NCBI GenBank assembly: GCA_028285265.1
Contig: JANQPX010000030.1
Location: 310,001 to 374,000, forward strand
Direction: 5' to 3'
Length of the DNA stretch: 64,000 nt
Source: Geminicoccaceae bacterium
GTDB taxonomy: Bacteria > Pseudomonadota > Alphaproteobacteria > Geminicoccales > Geminicoccaceae
Under the pieces are notes generated by a model. That model did no database searches and was not told where the DNA came from. It saw only the letters and a program-made list of their open reading frames with translations. Made by a program: the position numbers and the translations under genes. Positions 35,106 through 43,420 of the stretch are shown one piece after another (position 1 is the first letter of the stretch; each line of letters begins with the position of its first letter).

Positions 35106-36115
35106 AGCAAAAAGAGCGTTTGCGTCCCTTTGAGATCGATCCTCAGACCCTGAAACCTGGCGATTTCGAGGTTCTTCAGCCGGAACCAGACGGCACACTG
35201 CCCGCACCGTTGGCGCCTGTTGATGCTGTTGACACGCATCGTCGACGCCCTTGGCTTAAGATGTTTTTGGGAGGCACCGCCGCCTTTGCATTGGGTGTAG
35301 TCGGCGTCGATGCCTTTGATTATGCCGTCAGTCTATTCGAGCGTTCGGTCTGGTTGGGCGGCGCCTTTTCAATGCTGCTTGTGCTTGCTCTAACCGGCGC
35401 GCTCGGCGTCGTCGGCCGCGAAGTTATGAGTCTTCGAAGGCTGGCCAAAGTCGATGACTTACGCGTCGAAGGCGAACGCCTTATGACCTCGGAATCCCAT
35501 GGTCAGGCAGAAGACTTTCTAAGAAAGGTCGAAAAACTCTACCGTGAACGCGAGGATCTTGATCAGCCCATCTGGCGTTTTCATGATCAGGCGAGCGATG
35601 CATTGAATGACCGCGAGCGCATCGAGCTCTTTGCTGCCAATGTTTTCAAACCGATCGATGAACAGGCATATGCGATCGTCAAACGGTCGAGCCGCGACAT
35701 CGGCGTGCTCACTGCACTGACGCCCGTCGGGGCGCTGGATAGCCTGATCGTTCTGGTTCGCACTGTGACCATGATGCGATCGATTGCACGACTTTACGGA
35801 GTACGGCCTGGCCTTGCCGGAACCATCCGGCTCGCCAAGCGTGGTATACGGAACATTATCATTGCAGGTGTCGGTGAGCTCGTGAGCCATGCCGCAGTCG
35901 AGACGGCCGGCGCCTCGTTGCTGAGCATCCTCTCTGCAAGAGCCGGGCAAGGGGCCGTAAACGGTTTGCTCGCGGCCCGCATCGGCCTCTCGATCATGCA
36001 GATATGCCGGCCGATTCCCTTTGAACAAAACGAGCTGCCTTCATTGAAAAAACTGCGCAAAGAAATCTTCAAAGAATTAGCGGACGGCCACGAACCGGTT
36101 GAGAAAAGTCGCTAA
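35102..36115 (+). CDS. YcjF/TIGR01620 family membrane protein
   Basis: 337 residues, DUF697 membrane protein that travels with YcjX. Cytosolic N-terminus (PFEIDPQTLKPGDFEVL), two helices (about 58-105), a long charged helical stretch and a C-terminal DUF697 region with ALTPVGALDSLIVLVRTVTM, GIRNIIIAGVGELV and LAARIGLSIMQICRPIPF. Starts inside the ycjX stop (ATGA), so translation is coupled. A weak A/T hairpin (36132-36155) lies downstream. Confidence 0.92.
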   Translation: MKQKERLRPFEIDPQTLKPGDFEVLQPEPDGTLPAPLAPVDAVDTHRRRPWLKMFLGGTAAFALGVVGVDAFDYAVSLFERSVWLGGAFSMLLVLALTGALGVVGREVMSLRRLAKVDDLRVEGERLMTSESHGQAEDFLRKVEKLYREREDLDQPIWRFHDQASDALNDRERIELFAANVFKPIDEQAYAIVKRSSRDIGVLTALTPVGALDSLIVLVRTVTMMRSIARLYGVRPGLAGTIRLAKRGIRNIIIAGVGELVSHAAVETAGASLLSILSARAGQGAVNGLLAARIGLSIMQICRPIPFEQNELPSLKKLRKEIFKELADGHEPVEKSR

Positions 36116-36239
36116 AACACGAGCTTTTCTGGGTTTTTGTGGTTTCGAAAAAACCTGACGGTCGATTTCATGCTTTCAGGAATAAATGTGACGAAACGAT
36201 GTTAACTATCATGACTGGCCTGGGGCAGAGCACTGCTTG
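36116..36239. other. Gap upstream of candidate RNA
   Basis: Part of a 661-base gene-free region. It includes a short AT-rich hairpin at 36132-36155 (GGTTTTT / AAAAACC). A nine-base direct repeat AACGATGTT occurs at 36195 and again at 36418 inside the candidate RNA. No promoter I would defend. Confidence 0.4.
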
Positions 36240-36536
36240 ATCCACTTCCAACCCGTGGGAGTCAGGATGCTCAGCAAGCACCGGTCCTTCGGGAGCGGTT
36301 TGAAGCTCGGACAGTCCGACGTGACTAAGGCTAGGATGATCGATCAGGCGCTCGTCGTATCATCTCCTTGGAGCGGCGTTACATAGGTTTGGATGCGGGC
36401 ACCGAAGGGTGTCGGTTAACGATGTTGGCAGCGAAGAGGACGCGCTTCCTACATCGTTCAGAGTTCATCTGAGCAACATCCGAACCGTTATCGGCCGACG
36501 CATCGCCCCTTAAAGATGCGTCGGCCCTTTTTTTTT
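36240..36536 (+). ncRNA. Candidate structured RNA ending in a strong terminator
   Basis: About 300 bases without reading-frame character end in the best terminator of the window (36493-36536). Upstream of it, alternative pairings exist: AACGATGT (36418-36425) can pair with ACATCGTT (36451-36458), and GATGTT (36421-36426) with AACATC (36475-36480), with GGTT/AACC flanking the latter. A small hairpin CAGA/TCTG lies at 36459-36471. The nearest upstream gene ends at 36115, too far for a normal 3' UTR. It could be a small RNA; I could not match it to 6S, tmRNA, SRP or RNase P RNA by eye. Boundaries on the 5' side are guesses. Confidence 0.35.
36493..36536 (+). terminator. Strong Rho-independent terminator
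   Basis: Twelve-base perfect stem (36493-36504 and 36515-36526) with a ten-base loop and nine T residues (36528-36536). Terminates plus-strand transcription 380 bases beyond ycjF and before the minus-strand GST gene. Confidence 0.9.
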
Positions 36537-36776
36537 GAACTGTGTGGCAATAGGCCAGTGGCGACCTTGGTCTCAACGAATGGCGTTGCAGGGTGTCGAA
36601 ACCGACCATCTTTTCGTGCGCTCACGCCATCGAGCCAAGGGAGTGTTTCGCAGGGCACATCCCTAAGCTCAACAAGATGCCATGCGCAAGGGTCGGCCTG
36701 ATCGTCGTGCAACGCCTTCGATGAACGCTCAGGACGCAAGAGAGCAGTGGTCGCTAGAGGCAGGCATGATGCTGCG

Positions 36777-37499
36777 TCATGCGGCTTGTCCGGCCATCTC
36801 CCCTGGCAGTGCCGTTTCGAGCACACGCTTTGCATGAGCGACAAGGTTCGGGTGGGCAAAGAGGGCTTCGTTTAGAGGCCCGCTCAGCGGATCACCAGCG
36901 ATGGTCTGGATTTGCGGTGCGATTGCAGCATCGGCTGACGTCAGGCGTTCGCCAAACCAGAAGGGGCGATCACCGAGCCGTGTGGCAAGCGCCTCGAGGT
37001 CCCTCTTGGCAAAAGCAAGGTTTTCGTCGGCGCTGTGGCGTCCCTGACCCTGTCCATGCATGTCGCGGATCACTTGCTCACGAATTGGCTCAGCGATCGC
37101 GTCTCTTTGGTCCGGCGGGAGGCTCTGGAAGACCAAGGGCTTGATCACCGCCCAGTTCTCGTCGATTTGCCAATGATCGTACATGGCGCACCAGTAGAGA
37201 TGGTCCTCAACAAGGCGCGTATAGGCGATCGCGTCGGCTTTATCGCCTGGTGAGAGACCTGGATCAAAGTCGACGCTATACTTTTTCTCGAGATGCTTAC
37301 GGATCAGTTCGGAATCGGCGATGATGTCGCCATCGTCGCTGATGTAGGGCAGCTTACCCTTTGGCGCTGCAGAGAGGTCGTGCGCAATTTCGATCTGACA
37401 GGGCCGATGGGCCATGGCAAGGTGGATCATGGTCTTGACGACAAAGGGACTTCCGCTTGGCATGCCAAAACCGGCGTGGAAGGCATAAAGTGTGATCAT
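36777..37499 (-). CDS. Glutathione S-transferase family protein
   Basis: 240 residues, thioredoxin-like N-terminal domain starting MITLYAFHAGFGMPSGSPFV, with the cis-Pro region AAPKGKLPYISDDGD and ADSELIRKHLEKKY that bind glutathione in this fold, then an all-helical C-terminal domain (GERLTSADAAIAPQIQ). The usual catalytic Tyr/Ser/Cys is not obvious in the N-terminus, so activity cannot be stated. GGAAG lies about seven bases before ATG 37499, favouring it over 37541. Divergent from a WYL-type regulator. Confidence 0.85.
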   Translation of the reverse strand: MITLYAFHAGFGMPSGSPFVVKTMIHLAMAHRPCQIEIAHDLSAAPKGKLPYISDDGDIIADSELIRKHLEKKYSVDFDPGLSPGDKADAIAYTRLVEDHLYWCAMYDHWQIDENWAVIKPLVFQSLPPDQRDAIAEPIREQVIRDMHGQGQGRHSADENLAFAKRDLEALATRLGDRPFWFGERLTSADAAIAPQIQTIAGDPLSGPLNEALFAHPNLVAHAKRVLETALPGEMAGQAA

Positions 37500-37555
37500 G
37501 GCGTGTCTTCCGGGTGATTGAGAGAATGTGAATACCGACATATTCTACTGACATA

Positions 37556-37579
37556 CTCCTGACAGCTTGGTGTCAGGAG
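37556..37579. promoter_or_regulatory. Palindromic operator candidate
   Basis: CTCCTGACA (37556-37564) and its exact complement TGTCAGGAG (37571-37579) flank a six-base spacer between the divergent GST and YafY-like genes. Upstream, the core TGACA/CGACA recurs at about 11-13-base spacing (37537, 37550, 37560), as expected for a repeated regulator site. Position 27 bases before the regulator start suggests autoregulation and control of the GST gene. Confidence 0.55.
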
Positions 37580-37605
37580 AGGCCTCTACAGCAAAGGACA
37601 AAACT

Positions 37606-38355
37606 GTGAGACGGGCCGATCGACTGCTCGAGCTTCTGCAAGCCCTTCGCCGTTTGACGCCGCCAGTGACCGCCGCACTGCTAGCGCGAACCCTCGAAGT
37701 CTCCGTGCGCACCATTTACCGCGACATCGAAGCTTTGCGACGTCTTGGCGTCGGCATCGACGGTGAAGCCGGCTTTGGCTACCTCTTGACGGAAGATCAT
37801 GCACTGCCGCCGCTTATGTTCACTGGTCCCGAGGTCGAGGCGCTTGCCCTCGGCCTTCGAAAGGTCATGGCGATCGGTGACCAAGAACTCGCAGAGGCTG
37901 CAGAAAATGCGCTGACCAAGCTCGGTCCGGTACTCCCGAAGCCGGTACGGACGGAGCTCGAAAGTGGCATTCTGCTCGCGCATTCCTATACCCGCGAACG
38001 CAGATTAGCCGAACTTGCGAGTGGCGGCGCGTCGCCTAAACCGGTGGATCCTGTGCTGATTAGAAAGGCGGCGCGTGAAGAGCGAAAGTTGAACATCGGC
38101 TACCGTGATGAGCAAGGTCGTCACACCGAGCGGATCATCTGGCCCCTTGCCATTGCCTATCTGGATACTGCTGACCTGGTCATTGCATGGTGTGAGCTCA
38201 GGGGAGACTTTCGCACCTTTCGTCTGGATCGCTTCCTCAATGCCTCGATGATCGAGAGTAGCTTTAGGCCAAACCGGGTATCCAAGCTGCGGCTCTTCTT
38301 TGACCGAATGGCGGAGCAACGATGCCAGCGCTCCGTCGCCGAAGCAGCGGAGTGA
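37606..38355 (+). CDS. YafY-type HTH/WYL transcriptional regulator
   Basis: 249 residues. N-terminal HTH_11 domain (RRADRLLELLQALRR, VSVRTIYRDIEALRRLGV with the classical recognition helix), then a WYL domain (about 130-225) with RKLNIGYRDEQGRHTERIIW, LVIAWCELRGDFRTFRLDR. WYL domains are ligand sensors. The GTG at 37606 is chosen because AAGGA lies seven bases before it and family members begin RRADRL; TTG/GTG starts at 37567/37570 would place the palindrome within the gene. It probably controls the divergent GST gene. Confidence 0.88.
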   Translation: MRRADRLLELLQALRRLTPPVTAALLARTLEVSVRTIYRDIEALRRLGVGIDGEAGFGYLLTEDHALPPLMFTGPEVEALALGLRKVMAIGDQELAEAAENALTKLGPVLPKPVRTELESGILLAHSYTRERRLAELASGGASPKPVDPVLIRKAAREERKLNIGYRDEQGRHTERIIWPLAIAYLDTADLVIAWCELRGDFRTFRLDRFLNASMIESSFRPNRVSKLRLFFDRMAEQRCQRSVAEAAE

Positions 38356-38629
38356 TTGTTTCGGCGATCCTTCCTGCACGATGGGGAGGAGACGCCAGGG
38401 TTTAGAAAGAGGTGCTGCTGCCTTCTCGCCCGCGGTACGTCGTCGACTCCAAGATCAAAGCTTTGTCCAAGGATTTCTGCTCGATCGAATGACGGGACTT
38501 TGTTGGTCTCTGCTTTTGCGCGGCGAGATCTAGAGATGTCGGCAGGGGCGATCCGGAGCTCTAGGCGTTGCCGTCAGAAGGAGCAACGATCGGCCGGAAG
38601 GCAGCCATCGTTGATGTCAAATGCCCCCG

Positions 38630-39628
38630 TCAATCAAAATCTAGACCCATTTCACGATAGCGCTCAGGGTCGTTGGTCCACTTGTCTCTGACCTTTACAA
38701 ACAAGAAGAGATGTACACGCATCTCCAGAATCTGCTCGAGCTCTTCTCGGGCCGCCTGGCCAACGGCTTTGATCTGGCGGCCTCCTTTCCCGAGGACGAT
38801 ACCTTTCTGGCTGTCGCGTTCGACGTAAATGACTTGATCAATCCGAACTTCCTTGCCGTCTTCGCTCTCTATCCAGTTTTCGGTCTCGACGGTGAGGCTG
38901 TAAGGCAGTTCCTGATGTAAATCCAAAAAAAGCTTCTCGCGTGTGAGTTCGGCTGCAAGTGCGCGGTTGGATAGATCGGAAAGCTGGTCCTCGGGAAAAT
39001 GCCAGGGGCCCTTGGGGAGACTTTCGAGAAGATAGTTGAGCAGATCATCGCAGCCATCTCCAGTATGCGCTGAGATGACGAAGGTTCTCTCAAAGAGTCC
39101 CAAGTCATCGAGCTCTTTGATCAGAGGCAGAAGCTGTGGTGGCTTTACCAAATCAAGTTTGTTCAAGGCCAGCGTGGCTCGAGACCTTCGTTCTCTGAGC
39201 CCCTGAATAATGGCTTTCGTGTCGGAATCGAGGCCACGCTTGGCATCAACCAGCAGCAGCAAGCTATCCGCATCAAATGCAGCTGACCAGGCGGCCTTGA
39301 CGATCGCTTGTTCCAACCGCTTGTTTTGCCGTGGCGTGAAGATGCCAGGCGTGTCGACAAAGATTAGTTGCGCGTCGTCCTTGACGGTGATGCCAAGCAC
39401 CCGCCGTCGCGTCGTTTGGACTTTGGGCGAGACGATCGAGACCTTTGTACCAACGAGACGATTGAGCAGCGTCGACTTTCCCGCATTCGGCGCGCCCAGA
39501 ATCGCAACAAAGCCGCAGTATGTTGCCTGATCGGCCTGCACCTCGTCGGTTGTTTCGTCAGTCGACAAGCTCACTTCCCGTGTTGAATCCTTGACAATGC
39601 CAGCGATTTCTGGGGCATACGTGCACAT
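38630..39628 (-). CDS. era: GTPase Era
   Basis: GTPase needed for 16S rRNA 3'-end maturation and 30S assembly. G motifs: GAPNAGKSTLLN (G1), the PKVQTTRR switch, DTPGIFTP (G3), LNKLDLV (G4), SAHTGDG (G5), and a C-terminal KH domain with KGIVLGKGGRQIKAVGQAAR that binds the 16S tail. The product is about 332 residues, longer at the N-terminus than usual (about 300): the conserved part begins around residue 37, so a GTG at 39574 or TTG at 39568 could be the true start. Here it is not beside rnc or recO. Confidence 0.95.
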   Translation of the reverse strand: MCTYAPEIAGIVKDSTREVSLSTDETTDEVQADQATYCGFVAILGAPNAGKSTLLNRLVGTKVSIVSPKVQTTRRRVLGITVKDDAQLIFVDTPGIFTPRQNKRLEQAIVKAAWSAAFDADSLLLLVDAKRGLDSDTKAIIQGLRERRSRATLALNKLDLVKPPQLLPLIKELDDLGLFERTFVISAHTGDGCDDLLNYLLESLPKGPWHFPEDQLSDLSNRALAAELTREKLFLDLHQELPYSLTVETENWIESEDGKEVRIDQVIYVERDSQKGIVLGKGGRQIKAVGQAAREELEQILEMRVHLFLFVKVRDKWTNDPERYREMGLDFD

Positions 39629-39702
39629 CTGGCAAGGGTAACTTCCCTTAAGCGCATGTTTTCTGTTAGCGTTTAAGACAAATGTGATTGAGGAATAAAT
39701 TG

Positions 39703-40170
39703 ATGCCAGAACAGCCGGCCTTTCACCTTGCCCAGGTTAATATCGCAAGGGCTCGCTTTCCGATCGATGATCCGGGCATGGCCGACTTTATGAGTCAACT
39801 TGACCAGATCAATGCGCTGGCTGATGAGGCGCCTGGCTTTGTGTGGCGCCTTCAAGACGATAGCGGTAACGCCACCAATTTTCAGCCTTATGACGATCCG
39901 CGGATCCTGATAAACCTCTCGGTTTGGAAATCAGTGGATGCGCTCTTCGAGTTCGTATACAAGACCGGACATAGCGAGGTGATGCGTCGTCGATATGATT
40001 GGTTTGAAAAACCGAACGCTCCCCATATGTGCCTTTGGTGGACTCCTGCTGACGAGCATCCAACAACACTCGATGGGACGACAAGGTTGCTGCATCTCAG
40101 CCAATATGGCCCGACCGCGAGTGCCTTCACCTTCAAGGAACGCTTTTCCGCACCGGCACCTCGAATGTAA
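39703..40170 (+). CDS. DUF3291 family protein
   Basis: 155 residues with the DUF3291 pattern: FHLAQVNIARARFPIDDPGM, ALADEAPGFVWRLQDD, INLSVWKSVDALFEFVY and APHMCLWWTPADEHPT. The fold is a dimeric alpha/beta barrel similar to antibiotic monooxygenases, with no known activity. GAGGA stands eight bases before ATG 39703, better than the earlier TTG at 39688. Downstream guaA is in the same direction with about 45 bases between. Confidence 0.87.
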   Translation: MPEQPAFHLAQVNIARARFPIDDPGMADFMSQLDQINALADEAPGFVWRLQDDSGNATNFQPYDDPRILINLSVWKSVDALFEFVYKTGHSEVMRRRYDWFEKPNAPHMCLWWTPADEHPTTLDGTTRLLHLSQYGPTASAFTFKERFSAPAPRM

Positions 40171-40214
40171 GGTCCGACGCGGGCCCCGATCATCAACTCA
40201 AGTAAGTGACCGAC

Positions 40215-41759
40215 ATGAGTGAACGCGTCCTTATCCTCGATTTTGGCGCGCAATACACACAGCTGATTGCTCGACGTGTACGTGAGGCTGGCGTCTATTG
40301 CGAAATCCTACCCTGTACTGTTTCGGACCAACGCATACGAGACTTTGCGGCTAAAGCCATCATTCTGTCCGGTGGGCCTGCCTCGACGACGGAAGCCGAT
40401 GCGCCAAAAGCGCCAGAGATTGTTTTCGACCTTGCGATTCCCGTGCTCGGTATCTGCTACGGCGAACAAGCGATCTGTGCGCAATTGGGCGGCAAGGTGG
40501 AGATTGGCCATCATCGCGAGTTTGGGCGTGCCACGGTTGAGATCACGGACTCGTGCGCGCTTTTCGATGGCGTGTTCGATGTCGGCACGGAAGAGCAGGT
40601 CTGGATGAGCCATGGTGACCGAGTAGTTGCTCTACCGCCCGGCTTTAAAGCTGTCGCGACCTCGGCAGGCGCGCCTTTTGCCGCGATTGCTGACGAAAGC
40701 AGAAAAATCTACGGCGTTCAGTTCCATCCTGAAGTTGTTCACACGCCAAAGGGTGCTGCCCTCCTGACCAACTTCGTCAGAAGCATTGCCGGTTGTGTCG
40801 GCGATTGGTCGATGGCGGCTTTTCGCGGCCAAGCGGTCGAACGGGTGCGCCAGCAAGTCGGTGACGGTCGCGTTATTTGCGGACTTTCCGGTGGTGTCGA
40901 TTCCGCGGTGACAGCCCTTTTACTGCACGAAGCGATCGGCGATCAGCTCACATGTGTCTTCGTCGACACAGGGCTTTTGCGTGCCGGAGAGGCCGAGCAA
41001 ATCGTCACGCTCTTTCGAGGCCAATTCAATATTCCGCTGGTGCATGCCGACGAAGGCGAGCTGTTCCTTGGCCGGCTCGACGGCATCACAGATCCCGAGA
41101 GAAAGCGAAAAATCATCGGTGCGACCTTCATTGATGTCTTCGAAACGGAGTCAAAAAAGATCGGTGGTGCGGACTTTCTGGCGCAGGGCACGCTCTACCC
41201 CGATGTGATCGAAAGCGTCTCATTCAAAGGCCCGAGTGTCACGATCAAGTCTCATCATAATGTTGGTGGTCTTCCCGAACGGATGCGTATGACGCTCGTC
41301 GAACCGCTCCGCGAGCTTTTCAAGGATGAAGTGCGTGCGCTCGGAGAAGAGCTGGGCCTGTCGCACGACTTTGTGGGCCGGCATCCATTTCCAGGGCCTG
41401 GACTCGCCGTTCGCATTCTTGGCGCGATCACCAAGGAGCGTGTCGCGACACTCCAAGAAGCCGACAGGATTTTTCTTGATGAGATCCGGAGGGCCGGACT
41501 TTATGATGACATCTGGCAGGCCTTTGCTGTTCTTCTGCCTGTTAAGACAGTCGGGGTCATGGGCGATGCTCGCACATACGAGGATGTTTGTGCCCTTCGC
41601 GCCGTGACCTCCGTCGATGGCATGACGGCCGATTTTTTCCACTTTGACATGGCATTTCTGGGCCGTGTTGCCAATCGCATCGTCAACGAGGTCAAAGGCA
41701 TTAACCGCGTCAGCTATGACGTTACCAGTAAACCGCCTGGCACAATCGAGTGGGAGTAG
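40215..41759 (+). CDS. guaA: GMP synthase (glutamine-hydrolysing)
   Basis: Last step of GMP synthesis: XMP to GMP with glutamine nitrogen. 514 residues. Class I glutaminase domain (nucleophile Cys in [15 protein letters not shown], His/Glu in [10 protein letters not shown]), ATP-pyrophosphatase P-loop [20 protein letters not shown] and dimerisation domain with [13 protein letters not shown], ending [16 protein letters not shown] nine bases earlier (40206) is an alternative start. Identity certain. Confidence 0.97.
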   Translation: MSERVLILDFGAQYTQLIARRVREAGVYCEILPCTVSDQRIRDFAAKAIILSGGPASTTEADAPKAPEIVFDLAIPVLGICYGEQAICAQLGGKVEIGHHREFGRATVEITDSCALFDGVFDVGTEEQVWMSHGDRVVALPPGFKAVATSAGAPFAAIADESRKIYGVQFHPEVVHTPKGAALLTNFVRSIAGCVGDWSMAAFRGQAVERVRQQVGDGRVICGLSGGVDSAVTALLLHEAIGDQLTCVFVDTGLLRAGEAEQIVTLFRGQFNIPLVHADEGELFLGRLDGITDPERKRKIIGATFIDVFETESKKIGGADFLAQGTLYPDVIESVSFKGPSVTIKSHHNVGGLPERMRMTLVEPLRELFKDEVRALGEELGLSHDFVGRHPFPGPGLAVRILGAITKERVATLQEADRIFLDEIRRAGLYDDIWQAFAVLLPVKTVGVMGDARTYEDVCALRAVTSVDGMTADFFHFDMAFLGRVANRIVNEVKGINRVSYDVTSKPPGTIEWE

Positions 41760-42086
41760 CCGCGTCTTGTCGCGGCATGCCCCGGGAATGTGATTCCGAA
41801 AGTCCTGAGCCCAACTCATCGTCTTCTTGCGCCGATTTGTGCATCAGCGTTTGGATCAGGAACGTTATCGAAACCTTGGCTTTTGACCCGCGGGCGTGCC
41901 GGGGCATGCGGTCTGCTTGCGTGATAGATCATTAACGTTGGGTCATCCGGCGCTCGAGTTATGGGCATTGTTTGTAAAACGCATCACCTAAGCCGGCTAT
42001 TCTTCAAATGGCACTAATCAGGCTTGACATTTCCACCAAACTGAGCGGTTTGCCGGAGATGCGTTTTCGGGTTTTCCGTGCGCGGG
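41760..42086. other. 327-bp gap with 11-bp inverted repeats
   Basis: No supported gene. GCATGCCCCGG at 41775-41785 has an exact inverted copy at 41899-41909, 113 bases apart. The stretch between them has no coding character. Confidence 0.5.
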
Positions 42087-42755
42087 ATGATGGTTCTTGA
42101 CAAAGATGCGGAGACCGACGTGAGCCAGTTAGAAGCGACCAGCGGCGTTGACGATGCCGAGATCAGCGGCCCAGGCTGGCTTCGCGGACTTTATCATTGG
42201 ACGCTTCGGCAGGCGGCGTCGCCTTATGCGCTTTGGATTTTAGCGCTGGTGGCATTTGTTGAAAGCTCGGTGTTTCCGATTCCGCCTGACATCTTGCTGA
42301 TCCCCATGGTGATCGCCATGCGCCAAAGGGCGTGGCTTATTGCAGGAATTTGTACCGTCGCCTCAGTAACCGGCGGTATGGCCGGCTATGGCATCGGCTA
42401 CTTTCTTTATGAGAGTGTTGGTCAAGGGGTCCTCGAGTTCTACGGCAAGCTCGAAAAGTTCGAATCCTTCCAGGAGCTTTATAACGAGTGGGGCGCTTGG
42501 ATTGTGATGATGGGCGGCCTGACGCCATTCCCTTACAAAGTCATCACCATCGCGAGCGGTGTCACCGGGCTGAATATTGTTACCTTTACGATCTTCTCGA
42601 TCATCGCCCGCGGTATGCGTTTTTTCCTGGTTGCTTGGTTGCTATGGAAGTTCGGCGCGCCGATCAAAACCTTCATCGAGAGAAAACTGGGTCTCCTCAC
42701 AATCGTCTTTTTTGTCCTTCTGCTTGGCGGCTTCGCTCTCTTGAAGCTCCTTTGA
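42087..42755 (+). CDS. YqaA family (DedA-related) membrane protein
   Basis: 222 residues, five or six helices of the VTT/SNARE-associated fold. Motifs: LALVAFVESSVFPIPPDILLIP, GGMAGYGIGYFLYESVG and GGLTPFPYKVITIASGVTGL, the P-F-P-x-K-x-x-x-I typical of YqaA/DedA relatives. Third VTT-type protein in this window. N-terminal 35 residues are polar. Ribosome site weak, start uncertain (ATG 42087 or 42090). Role in membrane homeostasis by family only. Confidence 0.9.
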   Translation: MMVLDKDAETDVSQLEATSGVDDAEISGPGWLRGLYHWTLRQAASPYALWILALVAFVESSVFPIPPDILLIPMVIAMRQRAWLIAGICTVASVTGGMAGYGIGYFLYESVGQGVLEFYGKLEKFESFQELYNEWGAWIVMMGGLTPFPYKVITIASGVTGLNIVTFTIFSIIARGMRFFLVAWLLWKFGAPIKTFIERKLGLLTIVFFVLLLGGFALLKLL

Positions 42756-42808
42756 TTTTGTGAGGTGTCTGTTAGATTAGCGTCCCATCGCTCAAGATCG
42801 GATTGCTG

Positions 42809-43309
42809 ATGCCGGCCAGTTTCTACCATCCCAAAAACGCCTCCTTGCTTTTGGCATTGGCAGCCCTTGCTACTTTGGCAACAGTCTATGTAATGCAGTA
42901 CGGCTTTGGTCTGGCGCCTTGCCAGATGTGCCTTTGGCAGCGTTGGCCCTTCCTATTGCTCGCATTGCTCGGCATTGTCGGTGCGTTCGCGTGGCCGCGA
43001 ACCATGCTGTCCTTGGCACTTTTGGCGATGCTGGTCAGTATTGGCCTCGCCGGCTACCATGTTGGCGTGGAGCAGGGAATGATTCCATTGCCCGCGGGAT
43101 GCGCGACGGTGGGCGAAGCTGCTTCTGTTGAGGAACTGAAGGCCATGCTCAAGGCAGCGCCTCCGACCTGCGATCAAGTCAGTTTCAGCTTCGCAGGACT
43201 CTCGCTCGCTGGTTGGAATGTGCTTGGCTCGACCATCCTTGCTCTCTTCACCTCCATCGTTCTTTTGGTCGGTCGGCAACGAGCCGCACGACCGGTTCAT
43301 CAGTCTTAG
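42809..43309 (+). CDS. dsbB: Disulfide bond formation protein DsbB
   Basis: Inner-membrane oxidase that passes electrons from DsbA to quinone. 166 residues, four helices. First periplasmic loop Cys pair APCQMCLWQRWPF, second pair in PAGCATVGEA and PTCDQVSF. It re-oxidises DsbA, which is not in the window. ubiA in the same window makes its quinone acceptor. Confidence 0.92.
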   Translation: MPASFYHPKNASLLLALAALATLATVYVMQYGFGLAPCQMCLWQRWPFLLLALLGIVGAFAWPRTMLSLALLAMLVSIGLAGYHVGVEQGMIPLPAGCATVGEAASVEELKAMLKAAPPTCDQVSFSFAGLSLAGWNVLGSTILALFTSIVLLVGRQRAARPVHQS

Positions 43310-43420
43310 CCGGCAGGAGATCCGAGCAGGTAAAATCTCAAGCGATCCGCTGCCCTCTGGTCGCTGGGCTGAGATTCTGTTAGGGAACGACTTCTTTTCT
43401 TAGCAAACCTGTGACTTTCG

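Noticed and set aside
42457..42470. GTTCGAATCC-like T-loop match
   Set aside because: Lies inside the YqaA-family gene, with no cloverleaf around it, so not a tRNA.
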